Below are positions 26,324-36,099 of a DNA stretch of 64,000 nucleotides, in pieces (within the stretch, counting starts at the first letter, position 1; each line of letters opens with the position of its first letter). A program made the position numbers and the translations under genes. The notes below the pieces were generated by a model, which was given only the letters and a program-made list of their open reading frames with translations, did no database searches and was not told where the DNA came from. This DNA comes from Butyrivibrio sp. LC3010 (lineage in GTDB: Bacteria; Bacillota; Clostridia; Lachnospirales; Lachnospiraceae), in the NCBI RefSeq assembly GCF_000424385.1, contig NZ_AUJU01000015.1, forward strand, positions 1 to 64,000, in the 5' to 3' direction.

Positions 26324-28546
26324 ATGAAGCGACCACTATGTGCTATTGGGGGATTATTAGCTGTGGTTGTCTTTTTCCTCGTTCAGATTTTGCCAACGGG
26401 GGAATCTAGTTTACCTGCTGATCGGCAGGTGATTACCATAATTGGAGAGATTAGTGGAAAAGAGAATAGAATAAACTCCTTTTCAGGAGAAAAGCAGCTT
26501 GTTGTTTACTTGAAAAAAGATAATGGAAAAAAGGTTATGCTCTACATTGATGATGCAGAGTATAATCTTCCTTTTGGCTGTTTTGTTAAGGCCAAAGGGA
26601 AGGTAAAGCTCTTTTCCGAAGACAGAAATCCCGGGGAATTTGACAGCCGTAATTATTATAGAATTTTAAAAATTGAATATTGTCTCACCGATGTTCAGAT
26701 ACTCGGAATAGGAGGAGAGAAGGATGGCTTTTCTGAAGGAATTTATAATGTGAGACTGTATCTTGAACAAGTCCTTGATAATGTGTTAAGACCTAAGGAT
26801 GCCGGAGTTATGAAGGCAGTTCTTCTTGGCAATAAAAACGGACTTGATGAAGATGTAAAAGAAGCCTTTACAAGGAACGGAATTATTCATATAATGGCAG
26901 TTTCGGGGCTACATATATCAATAATAGGCATGACGCTGTACAAGCTTATCAGAAGGACAGGAGCCGGCATTATTATCAGTGCCTTGTCCGCAATATCTGT
27001 TATGTACATGTATGGAGTTATGTGCGGAATGAGCACATCTGCGTTCAGGGCAATAATCATGTTTATGGTTAGGTTATTCGCTGATGTCATTGGGAGAACG
27101 TACGATATGCTATCAGCACTTTCGCTGGCAGGAATCATGCTGTTGTGCGCTCAGCCTTTGTACATAAAGCACAGCGGCTTTTTAATGTCCTTTGGTGCGG
27201 TACTGGCTATAGGATATGTTCTGCCTGCATTACCTGAAGTTATCAGAAAAGGAAAATTGAAAATATTTTCTGCAAGCCTTTCTATTATGCTGGTTACATT
27301 GCCGGTGTATATGAGTTTTTATTATACCTACCCAGTTTACTCAATTTTTCTGAACGTTCTGATACTTCCGCTTATGTCATTGCTTATGCTCTTTGGAATA
27401 CTTTGCATCTTTTTAGGGACTGTGTTTTTACCAAGTGGTGTCATGGCAGGTACTGTCTGTCATTTGATAATCAGATGGTTCATCTTTTGCTGTGATGTTG
27501 GCAGTTCTATACCGGGAAGTACATGGTATGCAGGACATGCTGGGATTCTGCAGGTGGTGCTTTATCTTATGGCTCTGGGAATGTTTGTAATATTAAAATC
27601 CGGGGTAATGGAAGAGTATATAAATCCTGATCTTGAAAATAAGAGAAAAAGAAGATTCCGGTTTTTCTTCGAAGGAATACGATATTTCATACTCTTTGCC
27701 GGGATCATGGTCCTTTGTATCAGGATAAGGCCTGAACTTAGAATAACTGCTCTTGATGTGGGGCAGGGGGATGGAATTGTTATCGAAACAAAAACCGCCA
27801 ATTATCTTATTGATGGAGGAAGCACATCAAAAAAGAATATTGCAAAGTACCAGCTGATACCCTTTTTATCATACAGTGGGATTTCAAAGCTCGACGCTGT
27901 GATAATGACCCATGAGGATGAGGATCATATAAGTGGAATCCTTGAGCTTATGGATGAAATGGAAAAAAGCAGAGGAAGCATAAGAATTGAGAATCTGATA
28001 CTGCCTAAAGTTGATGAAGCTTCAAAGGGAAATAATTATCTTGAAATCGAAAGAAAGGCTAAAGAATGTGGAATACCTGTAATGTATATAGGAAGAGGTG
28101 ACAGGTTTAATGACAGTGATATGGAGGTGTGTTGCATCGGACCTCAAAAGAATATGATCACAGATGAACCAAACGCATATTCAACCGTATTGTACTTAAG
28201 GAAGGGCGAATTCAGCGGACTTTTTACCGGTGATGTAGACGGACAGGGACAGGAAAATTTAAGGGAGTATATCCGTGAAAACAGGGAGAAATTCAACAAT
28301 CTGACGCTTCTAAAGGTTGCGCATCATGGGAGCAGATATACTACCGATGAGGAATTCCTTGATCTGATCATGCCCAGGATAGCCATTATCAGCTGCGGCA
28401 TAAAAAACAGATACCATCATCCTCATAAGGAAGTGATAGACAGACTTGAGAAAATAGGCACCAGAACGTATATAACTGCAGAAAGCGGTGCAATTATTAC
28501 TTCTTTGGATGATAATCGGTTAAAAATTAATACTTACATAAATTAA
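26324..28546 (+). CDS. comEC: DNA internalization channel ComEC/Rec2
   Basis: The membrane channel for single-stranded DNA in transformation. The protein of about 740 residues has an N-terminal DUF4131 region, a polytopic competence domain (LLGNKNGLDEDVKEAFTRNG and IHIMAVSGLHISIIG are signatures) and a C-terminal metallo-beta-lactamase-like domain (ITALDVGQGDGIVI, MTHEDEDHISG, KVAHHGSRYTT). The longest frame begins at GTG 26285; I prefer ATG 26324 because it gives a short positive N-terminus before the first helix, though no start has a clear ribosome binding site. No other com genes are here except comEA. Confidence 0.93.
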   Translation: MKRPLCAIGGLLAVVVFFLVQILPTGESSLPADRQVITIIGEISGKENRINSFSGEKQLVVYLKKDNGKKVMLYIDDAEYNLPFGCFVKAKGKVKLFSEDRNPGEFDSRNYYRILKIEYCLTDVQILGIGGEKDGFSEGIYNVRLYLEQVLDNVLRPKDAGVMKAVLLGNKNGLDEDVKEAFTRNGIIHIMAVSGLHISIIGMTLYKLIRRTGAGIIISALSAISVMYMYGVMCGMSTSAFRAIIMFMVRLFADVIGRTYDMLSALSLAGIMLLCAQPLYIKHSGFLMSFGAVLAIGYVLPALPEVIRKGKLKIFSASLSIMLVTLPVYMSFYYTYPVYSIFLNVLILPLMSLLMLFGILCIFLGTVFLPSGVMAGTVCHLIIRWFIFCCDVGSSIPGSTWYAGHAGILQVVLYLMALGMFVILKSGVMEEYINPDLENKRKRRFRFFFEGIRYFILFAGIMVLCIRIRPELRITALDVGQGDGIVIETKTANYLIDGGSTSKKNIAKYQLIPFLSYSGISKLDAVIMTHEDEDHISGILELMDEMEKSRGSIRIENLILPKVDEASKGNNYLEIERKAKECGIPVMYIGRGDRFNDSDMEVCCIGPQKNMITDEPNAYSTVLYLRKGEFSGLFTGDVDGQGQENLREYIRENREKFNNLTLLKVAHHGSRYTTDEEFLDLIMPRIAIISCGIKNRYHHPHKEVIDRLEKIGTRTYITAESGAIITSLDDNRLKINTYIN

Positions 28547-28697
28547 TGCCTTGAAGAATTGTGAGTAAAGATAACTCATTAATGGTAAAAATTGTCAAGT
28601 ACGAGTTTTGAATGATGCGGTGCATCTTTTGTAAACACAAGGTAAAATTAGTCATTTATAATAACCATGTAGTTAAGGTATAGAACAGAGGTGAGGG

Positions 28698-29003
28698 ATG
28701 AGAAAAATAATCGCAGGCGCGATGCTTATAATCGCGATTCTGCTGGGGGCTGGCAGCTCCACCGTGACAGTACATGCTGCGGCTACTGAGAAGCAATCTG
28801 TTTTGACCAGTTATAGTGAAGATTCTGCCAATGCAGATGAGGAAACTGATGAAGAGACAGATACGGACGATAGTGATGAAGATGCTGAAGTACTAGGGGA
28901 GAATAGAGAGCAGGCAGATAAATTTATTCTTTTTATAGAAATAGCGATTTCGTTGACATTTGCAGTTGGTCTTTGCTGCAAGCCATGGGCAGAGGTTAAG
29001 TAG
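28698..29003 (+). CDS. Small secreted/membrane protein with acidic linker
   Basis: A 101-residue protein with a signal peptide (hydrophobic residues 5-20, cleavage likely after VHA), an acidic linker at residues 48-72 (DEETDEETDTDDSDEDAE) and one C-terminal transmembrane segment (about 77-93). The mature protein would be a small membrane-anchored acidic peptide. No family recognised. GAGGTGAGGG precedes the ATG and a terminator follows, so it is a single-gene unit. Confidence 0.65.
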   Translation: MRKIIAGAMLIIAILLGAGSSTVTVHAAATEKQSVLTSYSEDSANADEETDEETDTDDSDEDAEVLGENREQADKFILFIEIAISLTFAVGLCCKPWAEVK

Positions 29004-29033
29004 GTAGGTATGAAATTTTATATATAATTTTAA

Positions 29034-29066
29034 GAACGCGGACTGGGGAGTCCGCGTTCTTGCTTT
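29034..29066 (+). terminator. Terminator after the small membrane protein gene
   Basis: An 11-bp perfect stem, GAACGCGGACT with AGTCCGCGTTC, with a GGGG loop and the tail TTGCTTT. Confidence 0.88.
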
Positions 29067-29126
29067 AATTCAATATAAAACTCAGTCGAATTTCTGGATA
29101 CTTTTCATAAGTGCACATTCTATTCA

Positions 29127-29531
29127 TTAGATGGATTTATAACCTTTATTAACAAGAATATTCTCTACCGCATAAATGTCATCTGTGTGCATTACCATTA
29201 TGGGCAGACCAGATTCGCGGTTGAAAGATAAATAGATATAATTGACATTGATATTACTTTCATATAAAGACTTGAGGATATTATCAAGTGCACCTACTGC
29301 GTCAGGACACTCTATGCCAAGTACGTGAGTAGTTTTGCAAATATATCCTTCAGATCTTAAGACTTCAATACACTTCTCGGGATCGGAAACAACCATTCTT
29401 ATTATACCGTATTCAGCAGAATCATTGGTTACGGAACCGAGTATATTGATATCATTTGTCCTGAGAATTCCGGTGATATTCTGAAAACATCCCTTTTTGT
29501 TTTCAGCGTAAATAGATACCTGTTTTAACAT
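29127..29531 (-). CDS. Double ACT-domain protein
   Basis: A 134-residue protein of two ACT domains: residues 1-66 (LKQVSIYAENKKGCFQNITGIL) and 68-134 (THVLGIECPDAVGALDNILKSL). ACT domains bind amino acids and regulate metabolic enzymes; stand-alone pairs of this kind are usually of unknown target. The start MLKQ is preceded by GGAAGGAG, so the five extra N-terminal codons are left out. It is convergent with the gene at 28.7 kb and divergent from holA. Confidence 0.85.
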   Translation of the reverse strand: MLKQVSIYAENKKGCFQNITGILRTNDINILGSVTNDSAEYGIIRMVVSDPEKCIEVLRSEGYICKTTHVLGIECPDAVGALDNILKSLYESNINVNYIYLSFNRESGLPIMVMHTDDIYAVENILVNKGYKSI

Positions 29532-29637
29532 TCTGACTCCTTCCATAAAAAGACTTTAGCCTGATTCAAAAAGCAATTTCTATAGGCCTATTTATGATAT
29601 AATACAACATATTGTGATTACGGAGCAAGGGGAGAAT

Positions 29638-30654
29638 ATGGCTGCGAAGAAAACTACGGATTACCCGGTTAAGCAAAAACAAATAAATGAGGACATAAAG
29701 ACCGGTAATATCAGACCCTGTTATCTGATATACGGTGATGAAGTATACTTAAGGAAACAGAACAGGGATAAGCTTAAGAAAGCACTGCTTGGAAGCGGTG
29801 ATGCCATGAATCTGCAAAGTTATGAAGGAAATAATCTTAATCCCGGTGAGATAATAGACATGGCAGAGACACTTCCTTTTTTTGCGGAGAGACGAGTTAT
29901 CGTAATAGAGGATAGCGGCTTTTTTAAAAACGGATGTCCCGAGCTTGCAGAGTACCTGAAGAATCCTTCGGAAACAACGGCATTTCTGTTTGTGGAATCC
30001 GAAGTCGACAGACGAAAGGATATGTATAAAGCCGTAAGCAAGATAGGACTTGATATTAACTGTGAAACTCCTGATGAGCAGATGCTGTATAAATGGATTA
30101 CAGGCAAGTTTAAGAGTGAAAATATGGTTATCTCAACCAGGACTATCGCATATTTTATAAACAGAGTCGGAACAGATATGTCCAACATGATCCATGAGAT
30201 GGACAAGCTCGTAAGCTATTGCCTTGGCAGGAACGAAGTCACCGAGAAGGACATAGACGCTGTATGTGCAAACTGGCTGACCAGCAGGATATTTGAAATG
30301 ACAGATGCTATAGTCATGAAAAATCAGGCGAAGGCCATGGAAATATATTATGAACTTCTGGCACTTAAGACTGCACCTGAACAGATACTGGCTCTTGTAC
30401 TCAGGCAGTTTAATCAGCTTCTGCAGACTAAGGAAATGGCGGAGCTTGGAATGAACAAGAAGGATGTGGCGTCCAAAATCAGTGTGCACTCCTTTGTGGC
30501 TGAGAAGCTTTTGGGCTGGGCGAGAAGTTATTCCATGAAAGATTTGAAAGAGGCAATAGATATGTGCCTTTCAAGTGATGAAGCGGTTAAAACCGGAAGG
30601 CTGGATAGATTTATAAGTATTGAAATGATCATAGTTAAATCCACATCGAGATAA
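29638..30654 (+). CDS. holA: DNA polymerase III subunit delta
   Basis: The delta subunit of the clamp loader, which opens the sliding clamp. The 338-residue protein has the typical N-terminal PCYLIYGDEVYLRKQNRDKL in place of a working P-loop, the AETLPFFAERRVIVIEDSGFF segment and a C-terminal QILALVLRQFNQLLQTKE collar-domain motif. The ATG after AGGGGAG was chosen over a GTG eight codons earlier. TATAAT at 29598-29603 is a plausible -10 element. Confidence 0.93.
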   Translation: MAAKKTTDYPVKQKQINEDIKTGNIRPCYLIYGDEVYLRKQNRDKLKKALLGSGDAMNLQSYEGNNLNPGEIIDMAETLPFFAERRVIVIEDSGFFKNGCPELAEYLKNPSETTAFLFVESEVDRRKDMYKAVSKIGLDINCETPDEQMLYKWITGKFKSENMVISTRTIAYFINRVGTDMSNMIHEMDKLVSYCLGRNEVTEKDIDAVCANWLTSRIFEMTDAIVMKNQAKAMEIYYELLALKTAPEQILALVLRQFNQLLQTKEMAELGMNKKDVASKISVHSFVAEKLLGWARSYSMKDLKEAIDMCLSSDEAVKTGRLDRFISIEMIIVKSTSR

Positions 30655-30721
30655 TTTACCTATAAGATGTTTTTTATGATAAAATCTTAAGGGAGTCGAA
30701 ATTGGATTTCTCTGCCCATAA

Positions 30722-30762
30722 TTAGCGTAATCATATAAGAAAAATATGTGTAATTACGCTAA
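30722..30762 (+). promoter_or_regulatory. Inverted repeat upstream of the DUF1653 gene
   Basis: TTAGCGTAAT at 30722-30731 and ATTACGCTAA at 30753-30762 form a perfect 10-bp inverted repeat; CATAT and ATATG inside extend the stem after a small bulge. No T tract follows. It may be an operator or a leader hairpin for the gene at 30804. Confidence 0.4.
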
Positions 30763-30803
30763 AGATGAGTATCTTGCAAATTTTGTTTTAGGAGGCATTT
30801 GTT

Positions 30804-31394
30804 TTGCTAAGACCAAAACCACAGGAATTATACAGACATTTTAAAGGCGGTAAATATCAGGTTATAACAATCGCCAGAGATGCAGACACAGGAGAGGAAC
30901 AGGTGGTATATCAGGCACTGTACGGTGATTTTACGGTATATTGCAGACCTTTAAAGGAATTTGTATCTGAAGTAGATAAAGAAAAATATCCCAATGCTGA
31001 TCAGAGGATGAGATTTGAACTTTTTACTCCGGATGAAAAGAAGGCAGCTGATGAGTCAAAGCGCCATTTTGAGATTCCGGAGGGGCTTGGTATTGGAGAA
31101 AAGAAGGAAGAGACTAAGCCAAATTCCGATTATATGAATCGCACTATTGAGGAGGAGGCTGAGGATTTTGGCATGAATCCACTGGTAGTCAGATTCCTTG
31201 ATGCGGGCAGCTCAATTGAGAGACTTGAAGTTCTTAATCTCATAAGACCGGTTGTCACAAATGATATGATTGATATAATGGCTATGGCAATAGATACGGA
31301 GATTCCTGGGGATGATCCGGACGTTCGTTGCGGAGAACTCAGGGAGTGTCTTTTAACCAAGCAGAGATTCGAAGTTACCAGACTGCGTAGCTGA
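30804..31394 (+). CDS. DUF1653 protein
   Basis: A 196-residue protein with an N-terminal DUF1653 domain (residues 1-70: YRHFKGGKYQVITIARDADTG ... YGDFTVYCRPLKEF), which in other proteins is a small beta-rich domain of unknown role. Residues 110-196 form a helical C-terminal extension. The start is TTG: GGAGG lies 8 bp upstream and no ATG is in range. Cytosolic; single gene before the glycosyltransferase. Confidence 0.8.
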   Translation: MLRPKPQELYRHFKGGKYQVITIARDADTGEEQVVYQALYGDFTVYCRPLKEFVSEVDKEKYPNADQRMRFELFTPDEKKAADESKRHFEIPEGLGIGEKKEETKPNSDYMNRTIEEEAEDFGMNPLVVRFLDAGSSIERLEVLNLIRPVVTNDMIDIMAMAIDTEIPGDDPDVRCGELRECLLTKQRFEVTRLRS

Positions 31395-31468
31395 TGAATG
31401 GGACGGACTTGTAAGCAGACAGGTAAGATAAAAAGATTTGTTTATAGATGAGGAGATATGAAGGTAAT

Positions 31469-32494
31469 ATGAAGTTATTAAGTATAACAGTTCCCTGCTA
31501 TAATTCGCAGGATTACATGAGAAAATGTATTGATTCACTTCTTGTTGGAGGTGAAGATGTTGAGATTCTCATAGTTGATGATGGTTCAAAGGATAACACA
31601 GCTGCCATAGCAGATGAATATGAGCAGAAGTATCCTACCATATGTAAGGCAATCCATAAGAAGAATGGCGGTCATGGTTCAGCAGTTAATGCAGGTCTTG
31701 AGAATGCAACCGGACTTTACTTTAAAGTTGTAGACAGTGATGACTGGGTAAAGGAGATTGCATACAGAAAGATACTGACAACTCTTGAGGAATTTGTTGG
31801 CGGGAGCGAGAGACTTGATCTTCTTATCAGCAACTTTGTTTACAACAAAGAGGGTGAGCATAGACACAAGGTTATGCGTTATAACAGAATGTTCCCTATC
31901 GAGGAGATGTTTACCTGGGATGACGTTAAGAAGATAAGCATAGGCCATTACCTGCTTATGCACTCAGTTATTTTCAGAACCAAGCTTTTGCGTGACTGTG
32001 GATTGAAACTGCCGGAGCACACCTTCTATGTGGATAATATTTATGTATTTAATCCGCTGCCGTTTGTTAAGACCATGTATTACCTGGATGTCAATTTTTA
32101 CTACTACTATATTGGCAGATCAGATCAGTCAGTAAACCAGAATATCATGATTTCAAGACTGGATCAGCAGGTTCGTGTGAACAAGCTGATGGTTGACTAT
32201 TATGTTGAAAACATCGGAATGATCAGATCAAACAAGAAGCGTTATCATTACATGTTTAATTATCTTGAGATCATTACAGCTATCTCTACAATTCTGATGA
32301 TTGCATCAGGAACAAAGGAGAATCTTGAGAGAAGAAAGGAACTCATGAGATATATCAAGAGCAGAAGCCTTCTTCTCTATTGCAAGCTTCGATATCGCAT
32401 TGAGGGTGTATTTGTTTATCTCCCGGGAAAGGGCGGAAGAAAGATTACGCTTACCGGATATAAGATTGCACAGAAGCTCTACAATTTCAATTAA
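31469..32494 (+). CDS. Family 2 glycosyltransferase
   Basis: A 341-residue GT2 (GT-A fold) enzyme. LLSITVPCYNSQDYMRKCIDSLL opens the nucleotide-sugar binding domain, VDDGSKDNTAAIADEY follows, and VVDSDDWV supplies the metal-binding DxD. No clear transmembrane segment is present apart from a moderately hydrophobic stretch near residues 260-275. Acceptor unknown; such enzymes build surface polysaccharides or decorate lipids. The ATG at 31469 is preferred because GAAGGT precedes it. A shared terminator separates it from the PAP2 gene. Confidence 0.88.
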   Translation: MKLLSITVPCYNSQDYMRKCIDSLLVGGEDVEILIVDDGSKDNTAAIADEYEQKYPTICKAIHKKNGGHGSAVNAGLENATGLYFKVVDSDDWVKEIAYRKILTTLEEFVGGSERLDLLISNFVYNKEGEHRHKVMRYNRMFPIEEMFTWDDVKKISIGHYLLMHSVIFRTKLLRDCGLKLPEHTFYVDNIYVFNPLPFVKTMYYLDVNFYYYYIGRSDQSVNQNIMISRLDQQVRVNKLMVDYYVENIGMIRSNKKRYHYMFNYLEIITAISTILMIASGTKENLERRKELMRYIKSRSLLLYCKLRYRIEGVFVYLPGKGGRKITLTGYKIAQKLYNFN

Positions 32495-32518
32495 GCTTAG
32501 TATTTTGAGACGTAAAAA

Positions 32519-32562
32519 AACCATGGACCTGCAATGCATCAGTCCATGGTTAATTTTTTTTT
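32519..32562. terminator. Bidirectional terminator between glycosyltransferase and PAP2 genes
   Basis: AACCATGGAC and GTCCATGGTT form a perfect 10-bp stem, with seven A residues before and a long T run after, serving both convergent genes. Confidence 0.92.
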
Positions 32563-32568
32563 TAATAA

Positions 32569-33285
32569 TTATTGAATAACTCTCTTGGCTTTAATTCTTT
32601 CATTATGGCGATGATAAGCATTTACCACCAACTCACTCTTGTAGACCACAAGGTTAGTAGCTACTGCAAATATGATTCCGCCAAGTACATCTATTACAGA
32701 ATGCTGTTTGATGAACATGGTTGAAAGAATAACCAGTATACAGAAGATCAGTGAACCGGATTTAAGTCCCTTGCTGAAACGCTTTGAATTAGATACAGCA
32801 AGGTGTGTGCCGATTGCATTGTATACATGGATGCTCGGCCAAAGATTAGTAGGTGTATCAGTCCGGTAGAGGTTAGCAATCAGATGAGTAAAAATATTAT
32901 CTCTGGGCATCACAGCAGGTCTCATATACTGAATATTGGGCCAGATTGATGATATTATCAAAAACAGCGTCATACCTGTGAAGAAAAATGCTGCATTCTT
33001 GAAAAAGTCTTCCATGTCATACATGAGAAGGAATAGGAAGAAGAAGAATGAACAATATGCAAACCAACCAAGGTATGGGATGATAAACACTTCGATAAAA
33101 GGAATCTTATCATCTAAAGCTGCATGAATCTCTGTATAATGCAATTCTTTTGTGCCTTCCAGGTGGAAAAACCATGTAAGGTAGATGAAACCGTAAATGA
33201 TAACCGGTATCAGGCATCTGATGGTATCCTCAAGTCGTTCCCTGGTCCAAGGCTTGTCAAACCATTTTGATGTTCTTTTTTTCAT
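32569..33285 (-). CDS. PAP2-superfamily membrane phosphatase
   Basis: A 238-residue integral membrane protein with about five to six helices. It has PAP2 motifs LWPSIHVYNAIG (about residues 151-162) and KQHSVIDVLGG (about 201-211), with the catalytic His in each. It is of the phosphatidic acid phosphatase or inositolphosphotransferase-like type and probably dephosphorylates a lipid phosphate. AAGGTG precedes the chosen ATG. A lipid kinase gene lies next to it on the same strand, a sensible pairing. Confidence 0.87.
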   Translation of the reverse strand: MKKRTSKWFDKPWTRERLEDTIRCLIPVIIYGFIYLTWFFHLEGTKELHYTEIHAALDDKIPFIEVFIIPYLGWFAYCSFFFFLFLLMYDMEDFFKNAAFFFTGMTLFLIISSIWPNIQYMRPAVMPRDNIFTHLIANLYRTDTPTNLWPSIHVYNAIGTHLAVSNSKRFSKGLKSGSLIFCILVILSTMFIKQHSVIDVLGGIIFAVATNLVVYKSELVVNAYHRHNERIKAKRVIQ

Positions 33286-33423
33286 AAAAAAAATCACCTT
33301 ATATTGATAAAAAGCTAATTAGTATTACGTTTTCTACTATATCTCAGCACAAAATAATTATCAAACTAAAAACTGTACAAAAATCATAAAAGTTTTATAA
33401 AATCCTAGTTATTTTGACCAAAT

Positions 33424-34425
33424 TTAAGAGAGCAAATTAAGCTTTTTATGATGGCAGGTAAGTGTTATTGAATCGGACTTTAATAATACTTCACCATCTG
33501 TGTGCACCCATAAGGGAATGGCTGTTGTGATTTTGATTTCTTTGGCGCGGACATGGTGAATGCCATGCTGACCATAATGCTTGCCAAAATATGCCAGTGG
33601 CAAAGCCTTGAATATCTGTCTTATGCTCATGTCGCCGCCTGCGATCAGGTCAAAATAACCATCCTGTGGATCTGCATCCGGTGCAAATTTAAATCCGCCA
33701 CCCTCATAAGCGTGAAGCATTGCCGCTGCAAAAATGAGATGGTCTATATGTATATGTGTGCCATCGTCGGTCTCAATATCGCATGAGGGCTGATCTGCAT
33801 GAAGAATCTGTCTGATTGCGATAATACCGTAAGTCAGTTTTCCAAGTCCGAACTTATTGAGCTTGTTTTTGGTACTTGAAGAGAGCGCTTCTTCGCAGAC
33901 CGCAGCATCAAAGCCTATACCTGCACTTACATCAAAGCGTCTTTCCTCTGAGATTCGCTCATCATGAAGTCTTGAAAGTGTCTTGGTCATGTGATCGTAA
34001 TGTACATTACCGATATCGAGCTTTCTGACAACCTCGCCCTTTAATATCTGATTTATCAAAACCGCTGGATCTTTGGGAAAATTCAGATCCCGTACAAAAT
34101 CATTGCCTGAACCAAGGGGGACAACCCCGAGCCTTACATTATCAAAATCCTGAATTCCTGAAATGACTTCGTTGATGGTTCCGTCTCCGCCCATAACAAC
34201 GATGTTTACAGGCTCATTATCCGCAGAAGCAAAAGCTTTATTTTCATTATTTTTTACAGAGATATTATCTGTTATCCTTTTTACAACGCTAAGGGCATGT
34301 CCCGGTCCCTTCGTAAAGAAAATCTTGTAGGGCTTTCCCAGTGCTTTGCACTTTTCCTCAAAAAGATTATAAATATTTTTCCCGTGCCCGGATCTGGCAG
34401 AGGGATTAACAATACAATAGAACAT
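33424..34425 (-). CDS. Diacylglycerol/sphingosine kinase-family lipid kinase
   Basis: A 333-residue DagK-catalytic-domain protein. Nucleotide-binding motif VVMGGDGTINEV (GGDG at about 79-82), GVVPLGSGNDFVRDL, and the C-terminal beta-sandwich. The family phosphorylates diacylglycerol or related lipids using ATP. GGGGAG precedes the ATG chosen over a TTG five codons upstream. Opposes the PAP2 phosphatase next to it in predicted chemistry. Confidence 0.9.
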   Translation of the reverse strand: MFYCIVNPSARSGHGKNIYNLFEEKCKALGKPYKIFFTKGPGHALSVVKRITDNISVKNNENKAFASADNEPVNIVVMGGDGTINEVISGIQDFDNVRLGVVPLGSGNDFVRDLNFPKDPAVLINQILKGEVVRKLDIGNVHYDHMTKTLSRLHDERISEERRFDVSAGIGFDAAVCEEALSSSTKNKLNKFGLGKLTYGIIAIRQILHADQPSCDIETDDGTHIHIDHLIFAAAMLHAYEGGGFKFAPDADPQDGYFDLIAGGDMSIRQIFKALPLAYFGKHYGQHGIHHVRAKEIKITTAIPLWVHTDGEVLLKSDSITLTCHHKKLNLLS

Positions 34426-34450
34426 ACAACTGCTCCCCAAATAGTTAATT

Positions 34451-34488
34451 ATAGAGTTTATCCGGATATTGAAGGGGATAAACTCTAT
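34451..34488. promoter_or_regulatory. Perfect 13-bp palindrome between lipid kinase and glyA
   Basis: ATAGAGTTTATCC (34451-34463) and GGATAAACTCTAT (34476-34488) are perfect inverted copies around 12 nt. They lie 26 bp upstream of the lipid kinase start. There is no T tract on either strand, so it is more likely an operator or a leader hairpin than a terminator. Confidence 0.5.
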
Positions 34489-34568
34489 CTAATATAGAAT
34501 AACGCTAAAATTGAATTTAATAAATAATTACGGTAAATAAAAACTTATACATTAAGCTATCTTTGCTT

Positions 34569-34597
34569 TTGACACCTATATTATTATATGCTATGAT
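34569..34597 (+). promoter_or_regulatory. Sigma-A-type promoter of glyA
   Basis: TTGACA at 34569-34574 and TATGAT at 34592-34597 with a 17-bp spacer, about 60 bp upstream of the glyA start. Confidence 0.75.
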
Positions 34598-34659
34598 ACA
34601 ACACAAAATTGCTTTACCACATTAAAACGTCAAATTATCGAAGCGGAGGATATGCAGGT

Positions 34660-35898
34660 ATGTACTCATTGGACGAAGTTAAAAATGTTGATCCGGAAAT
34701 CGCGTCACTTATTGTAGAGGAGATGGAGCGTCAGAACGATCATATTGAGCTCATCGCATCTGAAAACTGGACCAGTAAGGCTGTTATGGCAGCTATGGGA
34801 AGCCCTCTTACCAACAAATATGCTGAAGGATTACCGGGGAAACGCTACTACGGCGGCTGTCAAGTCGTAGATAAGGTTGAAAATATCGCAAGAGACAGAG
34901 CAAAGGAGCTTTTCCATTGCGATTATGCAAATGTGCAGCCTCACTCAGGAGCACAGGCTAACCTTGCTGTTCAGTTTGCACTTTTACAGCCCGGTGACAC
35001 AATTCTTGGAATGAATCTCAGTCAGGGCGGACATCTTTCACACGGAAGTCCGGCAAACATTTCCGGAACATATTTTAATGTTGTTGCTTATGGTGTGGAT
35101 GATAACGGCTTCATTGATTATGATGAAGTGAAGAGACTTGCCAAGGAGCATCAGCCAAAACTTATAATTGCAGGTGCATCTGCTTATTGCAGAACCATCG
35201 ATTTTAAGAAGTTCCGTGAAGCTGCTGATCTGTGCGGCGCTGTACTTATGGTAGATATAGCACATATCGCAGGACTGGTTGCAGCAGGCGTACATCCCAG
35301 CCCGTTCCCGTATGCAGATGTTGTAACTACAACTACACACAAGACTCTTCGCGGACCCAGAGGCGGACTTATCTTATGGAATCAGGAAGCCCAGGATAAA
35401 TACAAATTCAACAAGGCTGTATTCCCCGGAATTCAGGGCGGCCCTCTTGAGCATGTTGTTGCAGCCAAGGCTGTATGCTTTAAGGAAGCTCTTTCTCCTG
35501 AATTTAAGACCTATGCTGAGCAGATCGTTAAGAATGCAAAGGCACTAAGTGAAGGTCTTATGAGCAGAGGAATTCAGATAGTATCCGGTGGCACAGACAA
35601 CCATCTTATGCTCATAGATCTTACAAACTATGATCTTACAGGTAAGGAAGTTGAAGCATGGCTGGATGATGCGCACATCACTGCTAATAAGAATACAATT
35701 CCAAACGAAAAGCAGTCACCGTTTGTAACAAGTGGTATCAGACTTGGAACACCTGCTGTTACAACACGAGGAATGAACGAAGAGGACATGGATAAAATTG
35801 CCGAAGCAATTTCTATAGTCATCAAGAGCAAGGGTGAGAAAAACGATGAAGCCAGAGCTATCATCAAAGAATTAACTGCAAAATATCCGCTAATTTAA
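34660..35898 (+). CDS. glyA: Serine hydroxymethyltransferase
   Basis: PLP enzyme converting serine and tetrahydrofolate to glycine and methylene-tetrahydrofolate, the main source of one-carbon units. The 412-residue protein has the Schiff-base Lys228 in [14 protein letters not shown], the N-terminal [10 protein letters not shown] and GKRYYGGC motifs. ATG chosen after GGAGG; the frame extends 17 codons upstream to a TTG. A terminator ends the transcript at 35.95 kb. Confidence 0.97.
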   Translation: MYSLDEVKNVDPEIASLIVEEMERQNDHIELIASENWTSKAVMAAMGSPLTNKYAEGLPGKRYYGGCQVVDKVENIARDRAKELFHCDYANVQPHSGAQANLAVQFALLQPGDTILGMNLSQGGHLSHGSPANISGTYFNVVAYGVDDNGFIDYDEVKRLAKEHQPKLIIAGASAYCRTIDFKKFREAADLCGAVLMVDIAHIAGLVAAGVHPSPFPYADVVTTTTHKTLRGPRGGLILWNQEAQDKYKFNKAVFPGIQGGPLEHVVAAKAVCFKEALSPEFKTYAEQIVKNAKALSEGLMSRGIQIVSGGTDNHLMLIDLTNYDLTGKEVEAWLDDAHITANKNTIPNEKQSPFVTSGIRLGTPAVTTRGMNEEDMDKIAEAISIVIKSKGEKNDEARAIIKELTAKYPLI

Positions 35899-35917
35899 AC
35901 AATATATTGTATATCAG

Positions 35918-35958
35918 AGCTGTCCTGACTCTATGTATAGAGAGGGGCAGCTTTTTTT
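35918..35958 (+). terminator. Terminator of glyA
   Basis: AGCTGTCC pairs with GGGCAGCT, with an inner CTCTA-TAGAG stem, followed by seven T residues. Confidence 0.88.
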
Positions 35959-36099
35959 CTGTTTTACGTTCAGAATTTCGAGCAGGAAAAACGGTATTTT
36001 GAATTGTGTATATAATATACTGATTTAAAACAATTTATCAGATAATCAATATTAATAAACGAAATAATCTAAATATGAAAATAAAATATAAAAAGTGTA

